The notes under the pieces were generated by a model. That model was not told the DNA's origin, ran no database searches, and saw nothing but the letters and a program-made list of their open reading frames with translations. Below are positions 48,765 through 57,632 of a stretch of DNA of 64,000 bases, in pieces. Origin of the DNA: Sutterella faecalis (GTDB lineage: Bacteria > Pseudomonadota > Gammaproteobacteria > Burkholderiales > Burkholderiaceae_F). The stretch's first letter is position 1, and each line of letters opens with the position of its first letter. The stretch lies in NCBI RefSeq assembly GCF_006337085.1, contig NZ_CP040882.1, positions 2,604,001-2,668,000 on the forward strand. The letters run 5' to 3'. A program made the translations under genes and the position numbers.

Positions 48765-50564
48765 ATGACTAAAACCGACATCAATGCAATCCTTAAGGGT
48801 CCGGAGTGGACAATGGAGGATGCCTATGGCGACATTGGCTCCGTCCGTTATGAGGAAAGCCTCCGGGAGGCTGCAGCAGCAGCTGAAAGGCTCGCTCAGC
48901 TTGGCGAATGTCCCGAAGAGGATATTCAGGAACGTCTCGGCATTTATTCAAATGCATGGGAGCGTATCTCCTCGCTCACGAGCTTTGTGAAGTGTCTTGG
49001 CGCCAAGAATGTGGAAGACGGCCGTGTTTCTGCAGCAAAGGGAAGGCTGACGGAAGTTTCTGCTCAGCTTGATGCTGCAGCCGGAAAGCTCTTTGCTGCG
49101 ATTGCTTCGCTTGCTGCGGATAGTCCCCTTTGGAACGAAAGGCCGCTCTCAGACTGGAGTTTTGTGCTTCGGGAGCGGATGCATGACTGGAAGTCGAAAC
49201 TCTCGCTTTCGGATCGAGAGTGGCTGGAGCACTTCGAAGTTCGCTGCTTTACGCCGATGGGCGACCTTTTCAAGGAATTTCAGAAAGGCGTCGACTTTAC
49301 CGCCAGACGCTCCGATGGGACAGAGGAACGCATTCGTGCGGCCAAATTGGTTGCCGTCATCAAGGGGGCGCCTGACCGCGTGCTGAGAGATTCCGTTCAT
49401 GCCGGTCTTGTGAAGAGCTATGGAGAACGCAAGGGCCTTTATGCGGGGCTCCTCAACGAACTTCACGGCTTCCGCCTGACGGCTTTCGAACGCGCAGGGA
49501 CAACGCCGCTCGCGGTTTCTCTTGCCCAGAACCGCATGAGCGAAGGTGCGCTCAAAGCAATGCGCCAGGCCATTCTTTCTGAGATTGATCTTGTGCGCGA
49601 GAGCGTCCTGCTCCGTGCTCCGTTTTTCGGCAGCGAGAAGCTGGCGGTATTCGACCTCATGGCGCCTGCGCCCGAAAAAGACAGTCAGGTCCCGCAGCTC
49701 ATTCCCTATCGCGACGGTATTGGAATTGTGAAGAAGGCGCTTGGAACCGTTGATCCGGCGATGGCCGACTTCATCGACATGATGCTCGAAAAGCATTGGA
49801 TCGACGCTGTGGTCTCCGACAACAAGATCGGCGGAGCTTTTTATTCGCGCATGAATGAGTTCCGCATGCCGAGAGTCTTCACTTCCTACATGGGGACGCT
49901 CACAACGGTGCTTCAGCAGGGACATGAGCTCGGACATGCTTATCACTACTGGGTGATGCGCGACATGCCTGCAATACTTACTGAATTTCCGATGACGCTT
50001 ACGGAAACGGCAAGTACCTTCAATGAAGCGCTGATCCGCAGATACCTGCTCGCCCGGGCAGACGATCGCGAAGCCTTCGGAATGCTCTGGCAGGAGCTGC
50101 GCAGCGCCGCCAATTTCCTCATGAATACGATGGTGAGGATGGAGTTTGAACTGAAGTTCCTTGAGGAGCGTCGTTCCGGTCTTGTTTCGGCAGATCGCTG
50201 CATCGAGCTCATGCGCGAGGCCTGGCGCGAATGGTACGGCGATACGACAGATGAAGCGGACGATTACCTCTGGGCCTACAAGCTCCACTACTACAAGACC
50301 GATCAGCTCATCTACAACTACCCGTATACGGTGGGATATCTCTTATCGCAGGGACTCCTCACCGAGCTTGATCGTCGGGGAGATGATTTCATGCCGTTCT
50401 ACAAGGCCATGCTGCGCGATACGGGGCGCATGACCGTGGATGAGATTATCGGGACTCACTTCAAGCAAAACGCAGAAGATCCCGGCTTCTGGCGCGGCTG
50501 CATGAAGGGAGCGCTGGCATCTATCCGGCGTTTCAGCGAACTTACTCAACAAAACAAACTTTGA
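48765..50564 (+). CDS. peptidase M3-family oligoendopeptidase (PepF-like)
   Basis: A 599-residue zinc oligopeptidase. The active site HELGH (H387, E388, H391) and the downstream glutamate in TLTETASTFNEA are intact. A C-terminal block DDYLWAYKLHYYKTDQLIYNYPYTVGYLLSQGL (split: DDYLWAYKLHYYKTD, QLIYNYPYTVGYLLSQGL) closes the channel as in PepF/M3 proteins. It cleaves short cytosolic peptides; no signal peptide is seen. ATG 48765 after GGTGAG is preferred to an in-frame start at 48678 that overlaps dcuC. It is the active paralogue of the degenerate protein at 45269-47146. A porin gene follows 68 bases later. Confidence 0.9.
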   Translation: MTKTDINAILKGPEWTMEDAYGDIGSVRYEESLREAAAAAERLAQLGECPEEDIQERLGIYSNAWERISSLTSFVKCLGAKNVEDGRVSAAKGRLTEVSAQLDAAAGKLFAAIASLAADSPLWNERPLSDWSFVLRERMHDWKSKLSLSDREWLEHFEVRCFTPMGDLFKEFQKGVDFTARRSDGTEERIRAAKLVAVIKGAPDRVLRDSVHAGLVKSYGERKGLYAGLLNELHGFRLTAFERAGTTPLAVSLAQNRMSEGALKAMRQAILSEIDLVRESVLLRAPFFGSEKLAVFDLMAPAPEKDSQVPQLIPYRDGIGIVKKALGTVDPAMADFIDMMLEKHWIDAVVSDNKIGGAFYSRMNEFRMPRVFTSYMGTLTTVLQQGHELGHAYHYWVMRDMPAILTEFPMTLTETASTFNEALIRRYLLARADDREAFGMLWQELRSAANFLMNTMVRMEFELKFLEERRSGLVSADRCIELMREAWREWYGDTTDEADDYLWAYKLHYYKTDQLIYNYPYTVGYLLSQGLLTELDRRGDDFMPFYKAMLRDTGRMTVDEIIGTHFKQNAEDPGFWRGCMKGALASIRRFSELTQQNKL

Positions 50565-50632
50565 TTTGACCTGTGTGTTTGGAGGAGTTGTCCTCTTCCA
50601 AACATCAATTTCCCACGAAGGAGACAACAAAA

Positions 50633-51826
50633 ATGAAAAAGACATATCTCGCGCTTGCCCTGGCATCTCTGGTTGCTGCCGGTACTGCTGCGGCAGCGGA
50701 TGTTCAGATTTACGGCCGCGTTGATGCGGGTCTGCGCTATACATCGGTCAAGCATGGCGACGATACGCTCAAGCTGGAATCCGGCAACCGCGCGCACAAC
50801 CGTATCGGCTTCAACGTTACGGAAGACATCGGCAACGGCCTCAAGGCAAAGGCTTATCTTGAGAACGGGTTCACGCTTGATGACGGCAATCTTGATACGG
50901 CCGGCCAGCTTTTCAACCGTCGTTCGATTCTGGCTCTGGAATCCAAGACCTGGGGTGAAGTAGGCTTCGGCAGAATGGGCACGGTGCATTCGACGATGGC
51001 GCCTTATGCGATCGGTATGGCCAAGTGGGACCCGTTCGGAACGTCCTACAGCCAGGCATCCATCGGTTCAACCTTTGCCAATTCAAGCCGCGTCAACAAC
51101 GGCATCACCTGGATGTCGCCGAATTTCTCCGGCTGGAAGGGCGGCGTTACTTATTCCCTCGGCGATGCGTCGGACGACACGGAAGCCTACACCGACCGCA
51201 ATCACACTTTGGCTGCAGCGCTCAGCTATCAGGGTCAAAACTTCTTCGTTTCGACGGCATTGGCCAACATCACGCAGAGTCATGTGGCCAGCGTGAAGAT
51301 CGGTGCTGATAAAGATTCGGCTAAAGCCAAATCCGTCCGCCAGGATATCAAGGATGCTCAGCTCTACGGCATCGGCGGCTGGGTGCGCGTCACGCCTGAG
51401 GCCCGAATCTGGGCGGCTGCTCAGTGGCAGGAAAATTTCCGTACGGGCGGCGGCATTTCCATGGCTAATCTTGGCGGCAGCTGGTTCAAGTCTGTCGAAG
51501 ATGCCGAAGAGAACGCTCCGGCACTCTCTGAAGAAGGCGTCTCGGGTTACAGCCTGCTGCTTGGTACCGACTATGTGACGGGGCAGCACAAGGTGATTCT
51601 TGGGGCTCAGTATTTTGACGGCGAATATGCCGGTGAGAGCGATCTTGACTTCCAGCGTACGGTTTTTGCAGCTGCTTATGAATACAAGCTTGCGAAGACG
51701 GTCTGGTTCTATGTGGCTGCCACTCATTCGATGGGGCATGGCAACGCCAAGTCCCTTGCCAAGGAGAATGGCAACTATAAGGGAGATGCTTCCGAGCTCA
51801 TGACGGGTTTCAACTGGAACTTCTAA
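50633..51826 (+). CDS. general porin, betaproteobacterial type
   Basis: A 397-residue trimeric-type porin: signal peptide MKKTYLALALASLVAAGTAAAA, then DVQIYGRVDAGLRYTS, the first strand of betaproteobacterial porins, a long constriction loop after WGEVGFGRMGTVHSTMAPYA, and a C-terminal strand ending ELMTGFNWNF with the terminal Phe. ATG 50633 follows GAAGGAG. It would let small hydrophilic solutes, perhaps dicarboxylates or peptides, reach the DcuC and peptidase genes' products upstream. A small hairpin (50578-50602) precedes it and a larger one follows. Confidence 0.93.
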   Translation: MKKTYLALALASLVAAGTAAAADVQIYGRVDAGLRYTSVKHGDDTLKLESGNRAHNRIGFNVTEDIGNGLKAKAYLENGFTLDDGNLDTAGQLFNRRSILALESKTWGEVGFGRMGTVHSTMAPYAIGMAKWDPFGTSYSQASIGSTFANSSRVNNGITWMSPNFSGWKGGVTYSLGDASDDTEAYTDRNHTLAAALSYQGQNFFVSTALANITQSHVASVKIGADKDSAKAKSVRQDIKDAQLYGIGGWVRVTPEARIWAAAQWQENFRTGGGISMANLGGSWFKSVEDAEENAPALSEEGVSGYSLLLGTDYVTGQHKVILGAQYFDGEYAGESDLDFQRTVFAAAYEYKLAKTVWFYVAATHSMGHGNAKSLAKENGNYKGDASELMTGFNWNF

Positions 51827-51845
51827 CCGCAATCCCAATCTTTCA

Positions 51846-51878
51846 TTCCCGGACTCCTTTACGGGCGGAGTCCGGGAA
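51846..51878 (+). terminator. terminator-like hairpin after porin gene
   Basis: TTCCCGGACTCC (from 51846) and its complement (to 51878) form a 12-base stem 20 bases past the stop. There is no U-run, so it may be factor-dependent or stabilising. Confidence 0.5.
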
Positions 51879-52067
51879 AGAAGAGCTGAGTTTGTATCTC
51901 CGGGCTTCCGGCGCCCTAAGCGGCCTGGAAGCTCTTTTCGTCTCAATATGACCCGGGCTTAAGGGAGAGGTTCTTCCGGATTCAGTAAAATCGCGGGAAA
52001 CGATAAGACCCCATCCCCGGAAGGAAGCGTTCTTTCGGCTGATTTTTCTTACTATAGGTCCTCCAAG

Positions 52068-52910
52068 ATGCTGTCGCTTCGCATTGCCACTGCGTCCGTG
52101 CTCTTTCTCATCCTGCTTCTCGCCATCTGGGCAGGACCCCTCTGGTTTGCCGGAGTGATGGCGATCGCCTTCGGCCTCGCGCTTTACGAGTGGCTGAGAA
52201 TCGGCAATCTCGGGCCTGTTCCGGCCGCACTCATTTCCGCCATTGAAATGATCACGCAGTTTTCGCTCTACTGGGCGGGGGCGCTCCCGAAGATGGACTG
52301 GTTCCTCTTCATCGTCGACGGCGTCGTCATGATTGCCTGGTTCGTGATCTTCTTCCTCGAGCTCTTCCATCGCGAGAACGGCTTCAAGGTGAATGTCTTC
52401 CAGTGCCTTCTCTCGGCCGTAGTCTTCGTGCCGGCGGCCTACTTGTCCTTCCTCTGGCTCAATGAACAGGGCACCTGGGTGCTTGTTCTCTCGGTGATGC
52501 TCATCATCTGGGGCGCGGACATCTGCGCCTACTTCTGCGGCCGCGCCTGGGGCAAGCACAAGCTCTGCCCGGCAATTTCTCCGAAGAAGACCTGGGAAGG
52601 CGTGATCGGCGCCTACGTGATCGTCATCGTCTTCTTCCTTCTCTGCTATTGGTTCTGCGACCAGAAGGTGGTCTTCACCAACTTCATCTTCGAGCGTGCG
52701 GGCTTCGGCTGGGGCGTTGTGATCCTTGCCATCCTGATTGCGCTTTCGATCGCGGGCGACCTCTTTGAGTCGATGCTGAAGCGCCTTGCCGGCATCAAGG
52801 ATTCCTCGAACCTTCTCCCCGGGCACGGCGGGTTCTTCGACCGCATGGACAGCTCCATGCCGGTGATCCCGGCCGCTACCTGGATGATGCTGGCCGTTCT
52901 GCTCTTCTGA
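52068..52910 (+). CDS. cdsA: phosphatidate cytidylyltransferase
   Basis: A 280-residue inner-membrane enzyme making CDP-diacylglycerol, the precursor of all phospholipids. Eight or so hydrophobic segments are followed by the family signature SMLKRLAGIKDSSNLLPGHGGFFDRMDS (split: SMLKRLAGIKDSS, NLLPGHGGFFDRMDS). ATG 52068; a TACTAT -10-like element lies just before it (52050-52055). It keeps its conserved position before dxr and rseP, but two extra genes follow first. The IMPACT-family gene begins 8 bases later. Confidence 0.95.
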   Translation: MLSLRIATASVLFLILLLAIWAGPLWFAGVMAIAFGLALYEWLRIGNLGPVPAALISAIEMITQFSLYWAGALPKMDWFLFIVDGVVMIAWFVIFFLELFHRENGFKVNVFQCLLSAVVFVPAAYLSFLWLNEQGTWVLVLSVMLIIWGADICAYFCGRAWGKHKLCPAISPKKTWEGVIGAYVIVIVFFLLCYWFCDQKVVFTNFIFERAGFGWGVVILAILIALSIAGDLFESMLKRLAGIKDSSNLLPGHGGFFDRMDSSMPVIPAATWMMLAVLLF

Positions 52911-52918
52911 CTGCACGC

Positions 52919-53557
52919 ATGACAGAGCTTTATCCCGTTCCTGATCTTCCTCCGGGGAGCTTTCATCGAACCGAGGACACCATCCGGCGCTCGCGCTTCA
53001 TCGTGAGCGTCGCGCGTGCGGCTTCGCCCGAAGCCGCGCACGCCTTCATCGAACAAATCCGCGCCGAGCACGCTCAGGCGACGCACAACTGCTGGGCATT
53101 CAATGCGGGCGCCCCGGGGGATACCGCGCAGGTGGGCGCGAGCGACGACGGCGAACCGAAGGGTACGGCCGGCCGGCCGATGCTGACGGCCGTGCTTCAC
53201 AGCGGCATCGGCGAAGTGGTGGTGGTGGTCACCCGTTATTTCGGCGGCATTCTCCTTGGCACGGGAGGTCTTGTCCGCGCCTACCAGGGGACTGCGAAGC
53301 TCGGGCTTGAGACCGTACCCACGCGCGAGCGCGAGGTGCTCGTGCGCTATGTGGTTTCGATGGATCCGGCCTTCGACGGGAGCTTTCAGAACCTCGCGCG
53401 CCAGCTCGGCGTCGTCATCGTTTCATCAGACTATCGGTTTGATGCCTCTTATGAACTGCTGGTTCCGGAAGCCAGTGCCGGAAAGCTCGAGAGCGAACTC
53501 TCCCGCATTACGATGGGCGAAGCGTTGGTAGACCGTCAGGAAGAGGAAGCGGTATAG
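52919..53557 (+). CDS. IMPACT/YigZ-family protein
   Basis: A 212-residue UPF0029/IMPACT-family protein. The N-terminal domain has RSRFIVSVARAASPEAAHAFI, HNCWAFNAG, DDGEPKGTAGRPML and VVVVTRYFGGILLGTGGLVRAY (split: VVVVTRYFGG, ILLGTGGLVRAY); the C-terminal ~70 residues form the DUF1949-like domain. Relatives are thought to act around translation or proline dipeptides, but the bacterial role is not settled. It lies 8 bases after cdsA and is probably cotranscribed. Not a usual member of this cluster. Confidence 0.9.
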   Translation: MTELYPVPDLPPGSFHRTEDTIRRSRFIVSVARAASPEAAHAFIEQIRAEHAQATHNCWAFNAGAPGDTAQVGASDDGEPKGTAGRPMLTAVLHSGIGEVVVVVTRYFGGILLGTGGLVRAYQGTAKLGLETVPTREREVLVRYVVSMDPAFDGSFQNLARQLGVVIVSSDYRFDASYELLVPEASAGKLESELSRITMGEALVDRQEEEAV

Positions 53558-53721
53558 GCCAGCCTGCAGCCCCGAAAGAAACCGATACAAAAGACCGTTC
53601 CCGGGATCTTCTCTTTTTGCTTCAAATTCCAGCTTTCCCGTTAATCTTTGGGTGTAATCCCTGATTGTCGGAGAATCCCTCTCTCCCGACCAGAACTCTC
53701 TTTGTCACGCTTTCCTAGAAC

Positions 53722-54891
53722 ATGCGTTTTGCCGTCTTTCATCTGATCATGGCCCTCTGGGTGCTCTGGCGCTTTGTGCTCCCGCTCAGAATGGCAAAAG
53801 GCGCAAAATGGGCGCTCGCGCTCGTCGTCATTGCAGTTTCTCTTTTTTCCACCGTCACGACGCTCTTCTTCGGGGGGCTGCTTTCGCCTGAACTCCCGAG
53901 AGCAGTGCTGATTGCGGGAAATTTCGGCGAAGCAGTGCTGCTCTTTCTCACGGTCTTCACGCTTTTGAGAGAAGTCGTGATTTTCTTTTCCGTTCTTGCG
54001 GGCCGTTCGGGCGAGAAAATTCATCGGGCGGTGCAGCAGGACCGCCGCACGGCGATCGGTCTGGGGGCATTGAGCGTCGGCTTTGCCGCTTTCGGCATCA
54101 AGAAGGGCATTGAAGTTCCCGAGGTGCGCTACCACACGGCGAAAATCCAGGACCTTCCCCCGGAGCTCGAGGGCTTTGAATTCGTTCAGCTCTCAGACAC
54201 CCACTGCTCTGCGCTTCTGACGGAGCCTCATGCGGAAGCGCTCGTCGAGCGCGTCAATTCGCTTCATCCCCGGCTTATTCTCATGACGGGCGACTTCGTC
54301 GACGGGGCGGTTGAGCGGCGTGAAAAGGACATTGCGCCCTTTGCCAAATTGAAGGCGGAATACGGCGTCTGGGGGTGCGACGGCAATCACGAGCACTACG
54401 GCGACTATCCGCGATGGGAGAAGAAGTTCGCCCAACTCGGCATCCGGGTTTTGCGAAACGAGCACGCCGTGCTTGAGGTCGAGGGAAACGACGGCAAACC
54501 GGCCAGACTCTGCCTCGGCGGCGTCTGCGATCCGATGGCCGCTCGTTTCGGCCGCGAGCTTCCGGATGTCAGGAAGACCTTCGCGGGTGCCCCGGATCCT
54601 AAAGCCGTTCCCCGCATACTGATGGCGCATCAGCCTAAGATGTTCCCGCGCTACCGCGCCAACGAGGAATTTGCGCTCCAGCTTTCGGGCCACACGCATG
54701 GCGGCCAGATCATCGGAATGGATCGGGCGGTAGCCATCATGAACGGCACCTATGTGCGGGGGTTCTACCGGAGTCCCGAAGGAACGCTTCTTTACGTGCA
54801 TCCGGGTTCGGGCCTCTGGAACGGCTTCCCGATCCGCGTGGGCGTGCCCTCTGAAATTGCAGTGATCCGGCTTGAGAGAAGAAGAGCCTGA
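53722..54891 (+). CDS. membrane-anchored metallophosphoesterase
   Basis: A 389-residue protein with about four N-terminal hydrophobic segments (1-130) and a calcineurin-like phosphoesterase domain. Metal-site motifs are QLSDTHC, MTGDFVDG, GNHEHYGD, MAHQP and SGHTHGGQ, all intact. A YkuE/YaeI-like role in envelope metabolism (UDP-sugar or lipid diphosphate hydrolysis) is possible; the domain should face outward if the helices number four. Lies between cdsA/IMPACT and dxr with 164 bases upstream, so it may have its own promoter. Confidence 0.9.
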   Translation: MRFAVFHLIMALWVLWRFVLPLRMAKGAKWALALVVIAVSLFSTVTTLFFGGLLSPELPRAVLIAGNFGEAVLLFLTVFTLLREVVIFFSVLAGRSGEKIHRAVQQDRRTAIGLGALSVGFAAFGIKKGIEVPEVRYHTAKIQDLPPELEGFEFVQLSDTHCSALLTEPHAEALVERVNSLHPRLILMTGDFVDGAVERREKDIAPFAKLKAEYGVWGCDGNHEHYGDYPRWEKKFAQLGIRVLRNEHAVLEVEGNDGKPARLCLGGVCDPMAARFGRELPDVRKTFAGAPDPKAVPRILMAHQPKMFPRYRANEEFALQLSGHTHGGQIIGMDRAVAIMNGTYVRGFYRSPEGTLLYVHPGSGLWNGFPIRVGVPSEIAVIRLERRRA

Positions 54892-54931
54892 TCGAAAGAA
54901 AAGAATAAAAGACTAATAACGGATTAAAGAC

Positions 54932-56098
54932 ATGCAGAACATCGCACTCCTCGGCGCAACGGGCAGCATCGGACGCTCGGCGCTTGCCGTGGCGGCTCTT
55001 CACCCCGACCGCTATCGGATTCATTCCATCGCAGGCGGGAGCCGCGTCGCGGAACTCGTTGAGATTGCCCGGAATGTTCATCCGAAGCACGTCGCCATTG
55101 CGGATGAATCGAAGTACGAGGACCTCCGGCAGGCGCTCGCCGATGCCGGATTGAAGGACATCGAAGCGCATGCAGGCGCGGCAGCGGTCCGCTCGCTCGC
55201 CGAGGACCCGGAAGCCGATGCGGTGCTGCAGGCGATCGTGGGGGCGGCGGGCGTTGCGCCCACTTTTGCTGCCGCGAGGGCCGGAAAGCGCCTCATGCTC
55301 GCCAATAAGGAGAGCGTCGTCTGCGGCGGCGCGCTCCTCATGAAGACGATCGCAGAGCATGGCGCCGAGCTTCTTCCCGTGGACAGCGAACACAGCGCGG
55401 TCTTTCAGTGCCTCGCGGCCGCCGACGAGAAGATGAAGAAGGCGGCGCGGATCATTCTCACCGCCTCGGGCGGCCCCTTCCGCGGGCGGCGCGATCTCTC
55501 GGGAATTACGCCCGAAATGGCCGTGAAGCACCCGCGCTGGAGCATGGGCCGAAAGATCAGCGTCGACAGCGCCACCCTCATGAATAAGGGTCTCGAGATT
55601 ATTGAAGCCTCCTGGCTCTTCGGCTTCCCTGAATACAGGATCGACGTTCTCGTGCACCCCGAATCGATCATCCATTCGATGGTGGAATTTGCCGACGGCG
55701 CGGTGATGGCTGAGCTCGGAACCCCCGACATGAAGACCCCGATCGCGGTCGCCATGAGCTGGCCCGAAAGAATCGCAAGCGGGACGGAGAGGCTCAGTCT
55801 CGCGAAGCTCGGGAAACTCACCTTTGAAGCGCCCGACACGGAAACCTTCCCGCTCCTCGCGCTCGCGCGAGAGTCGCTGAGAAGGGGCGGCGTCGCATCG
55901 ATCGTGATGAATGCCGCAAACGAAGCGGCCGTTGCCGCCTTCCTCGAGCGGAAGCTTTCCTTCACAGGCATTTTCGACGTAGTGACCTCGATGACGCGAG
56001 GATTCGAGGCGCCGGCTCCGGCTTCGGCAGAAGAAATTCTCGCGGTCGACGCCGAGGCCCGCCGCCGTACGGCGGAATTCATGGCAAAGCGCCGCTAA
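54932..56098 (+). CDS. dxr: 1-deoxy-D-xylulose 5-phosphate reductoisomerase
   Basis: A 388-residue NADPH enzyme making MEP, the second step of non-mevalonate isoprenoid synthesis, which feeds UppS. Motifs: LLGATGSIGRSAL (NADPH), LANKESVVCGG, PVDSEHSAVFQCL with the metal acid and Ser/Glu, TASGGPFRG, and MGRKISVDSATLMNKGLE. ATG 54932. Ends 13 bases before rseP, so the two are cotranscribed. Confidence 0.97.
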   Translation: MQNIALLGATGSIGRSALAVAALHPDRYRIHSIAGGSRVAELVEIARNVHPKHVAIADESKYEDLRQALADAGLKDIEAHAGAAAVRSLAEDPEADAVLQAIVGAAGVAPTFAAARAGKRLMLANKESVVCGGALLMKTIAEHGAELLPVDSEHSAVFQCLAAADEKMKKAARIILTASGGPFRGRRDLSGITPEMAVKHPRWSMGRKISVDSATLMNKGLEIIEASWLFGFPEYRIDVLVHPESIIHSMVEFADGAVMAELGTPDMKTPIAVAMSWPERIASGTERLSLAKLGKLTFEAPDTETFPLLALARESLRRGGVASIVMNAANEAAVAAFLERKLSFTGIFDVVTSMTRGFEAPAPASAEEILAVDAEARRRTAEFMAKRR

Positions 56099-56111
56099 GG
56101 GAATTTGAAGC

Positions 56112-57470
56112 ATGGGATCGTTATCGGTGCTTTTGGCCGTCGTGGGTTTTCTTCTTACGATCGGCGTTGTTGTGCTCATTCACGAGGGCGGCCACTATCT
56201 CGCCGCCAAGTGGCTCGGGTTTGCCGTTAGGCGCTTTTCCATCGGCATGGGTAAGGTTGTCTGGAGAAAGAACGCCTGGGATACGGAATTCGCGCTTTCG
56301 CTTCTTCCGATCGGCGGCTACGTTGCCTTTGAGGAAGAGGAAAAGCGAGAGGACGGCACGCCCGTCAAGGGGATTCTTTTTGAAAAGGGCCCCCGCTGGC
56401 GCCGAGCCATCGTGATCGCGGCCGGTCCCCTCATGAATTTCGTGCTTGCGGTGGCGCTCTTCACCGCTTCGGGCGCCATCGGCGTCTCTGATCTTGCGCC
56501 CTATGTGACTGCGGCGCCGGGTTCTCAGGCGGAAGCGCAGGGGATTCACCGCATGGATCGCGTTACCGCTGTGGCCGGACGGCCGATTGCGGGCGTGACG
56601 GACTTCAACGCGACGCTTCTTGAGCAGACGGGGCGCCCGGACGTTCGGATCGAATTCGAGCGAAACGGCGAACCCTTCGTGCGGCACTTCGACCTCACGG
56701 GGGTGACGCTCGAAGACGCCACCCGGACGAAGGGCCTCATTCTTCCGAAGCTTGGGTTCCTGCTTGCGGGCAAAGGCGTTCTGGTCGTGGATGCCGTTTC
56801 CGGCGGACCCGCTGCTCAGGCGGGCTTGAAAGCGGGAGACATGATTCTCCGGATCAACGGCGAACCTTCGGATTTTCAAACCTTTGCATCGATGATCCGC
56901 ACGCATGCCGGAAAGCCGCTTGAGCTTGAGGTGCAGAGCCTCGTCTCCGAGGAAGCACCGGTCCGACAGCTCACGATGACGCCGCGTGCAGAAAAGGACG
57001 AAAAGACGGGCGCGCTTTCGGGGAAGGCCGATCTGCGATTTGCGCAGGGGGTCGAGCGCGTGACGGTGCGCCGCGGCCCGATTGAATCCCTCACGATTGC
57101 GGTCGACAAAGTGATCGGCCTCACGCGCTTCCAGGCAGAAGCCGTGGGCGATATGGCGAAGGGGGAATTAAGCACCGAGAATCTCTCGGGCCCCGTCGGC
57201 ATTGCCGGGATGGCGGGGAGCGCGCTCACGGCCGGCCTTTCGGCCTTCCTTGAATTTCTTGCCCTCATTTCGATCGCGATCGGCTTTATGAATCTGATTC
57301 CGATTCCGGCGCTCGACGGTGGGCAGCTCGTCATCCTCGGCATAGAAGCCCTGATGGGGCGGGATATCCCAAGGGGCGTACGGGAAAAGCTCGGCGCCGT
57401 CAGCATGGCGCTTCTGATCCTTCTTGCCGTCTATGTCACGGTGAACGATGTCGGACGGCTTGGAGGGTGA
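56112..57470 (+). CDS. rseP: site-2 intramembrane zinc protease
   Basis: A 452-residue RseP/YaeL protease that cleaves anti-sigma factor remnants and leftover signal peptides inside the membrane. The zinc motif HEGGH (H24, E25, H28) is in the first helix; two PDZ-like domains follow (for example SGGPAAQAGLKAGDMILRING, split SGGPAAQAGLKAG and DMILRING), and the third-ligand motif is in LIPIPALDGGQL near the C-terminus. Between dxr and bamA as usual. Confidence 0.96.
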   Translation: MGSLSVLLAVVGFLLTIGVVVLIHEGGHYLAAKWLGFAVRRFSIGMGKVVWRKNAWDTEFALSLLPIGGYVAFEEEEKREDGTPVKGILFEKGPRWRRAIVIAAGPLMNFVLAVALFTASGAIGVSDLAPYVTAAPGSQAEAQGIHRMDRVTAVAGRPIAGVTDFNATLLEQTGRPDVRIEFERNGEPFVRHFDLTGVTLEDATRTKGLILPKLGFLLAGKGVLVVDAVSGGPAAQAGLKAGDMILRINGEPSDFQTFASMIRTHAGKPLELEVQSLVSEEAPVRQLTMTPRAEKDEKTGALSGKADLRFAQGVERVTVRRGPIESLTIAVDKVIGLTRFQAEAVGDMAKGELSTENLSGPVGIAGMAGSALTAGLSAFLEFLALISIAIGFMNLIPIPALDGGQLVILGIEALMGRDIPRGVREKLGAVSMALLILLAVYVTVNDVGRLGG

Positions 57471-57632
57471 CGGCTTTTCGCTTCAGACAGTCCATTTCGC
57501 ATAGCCCGGGATGCTTCGGCCCGTTAGTGCCTTGTGGTAACCTTAGAGCCGATTTTTATCGGGTTCCCGCTGCGGACTTTTTCAGGCAGCGCGAGCCTTC
57601 AGGCCGAACGCCCGGCCCTCATACCGTTTCGA

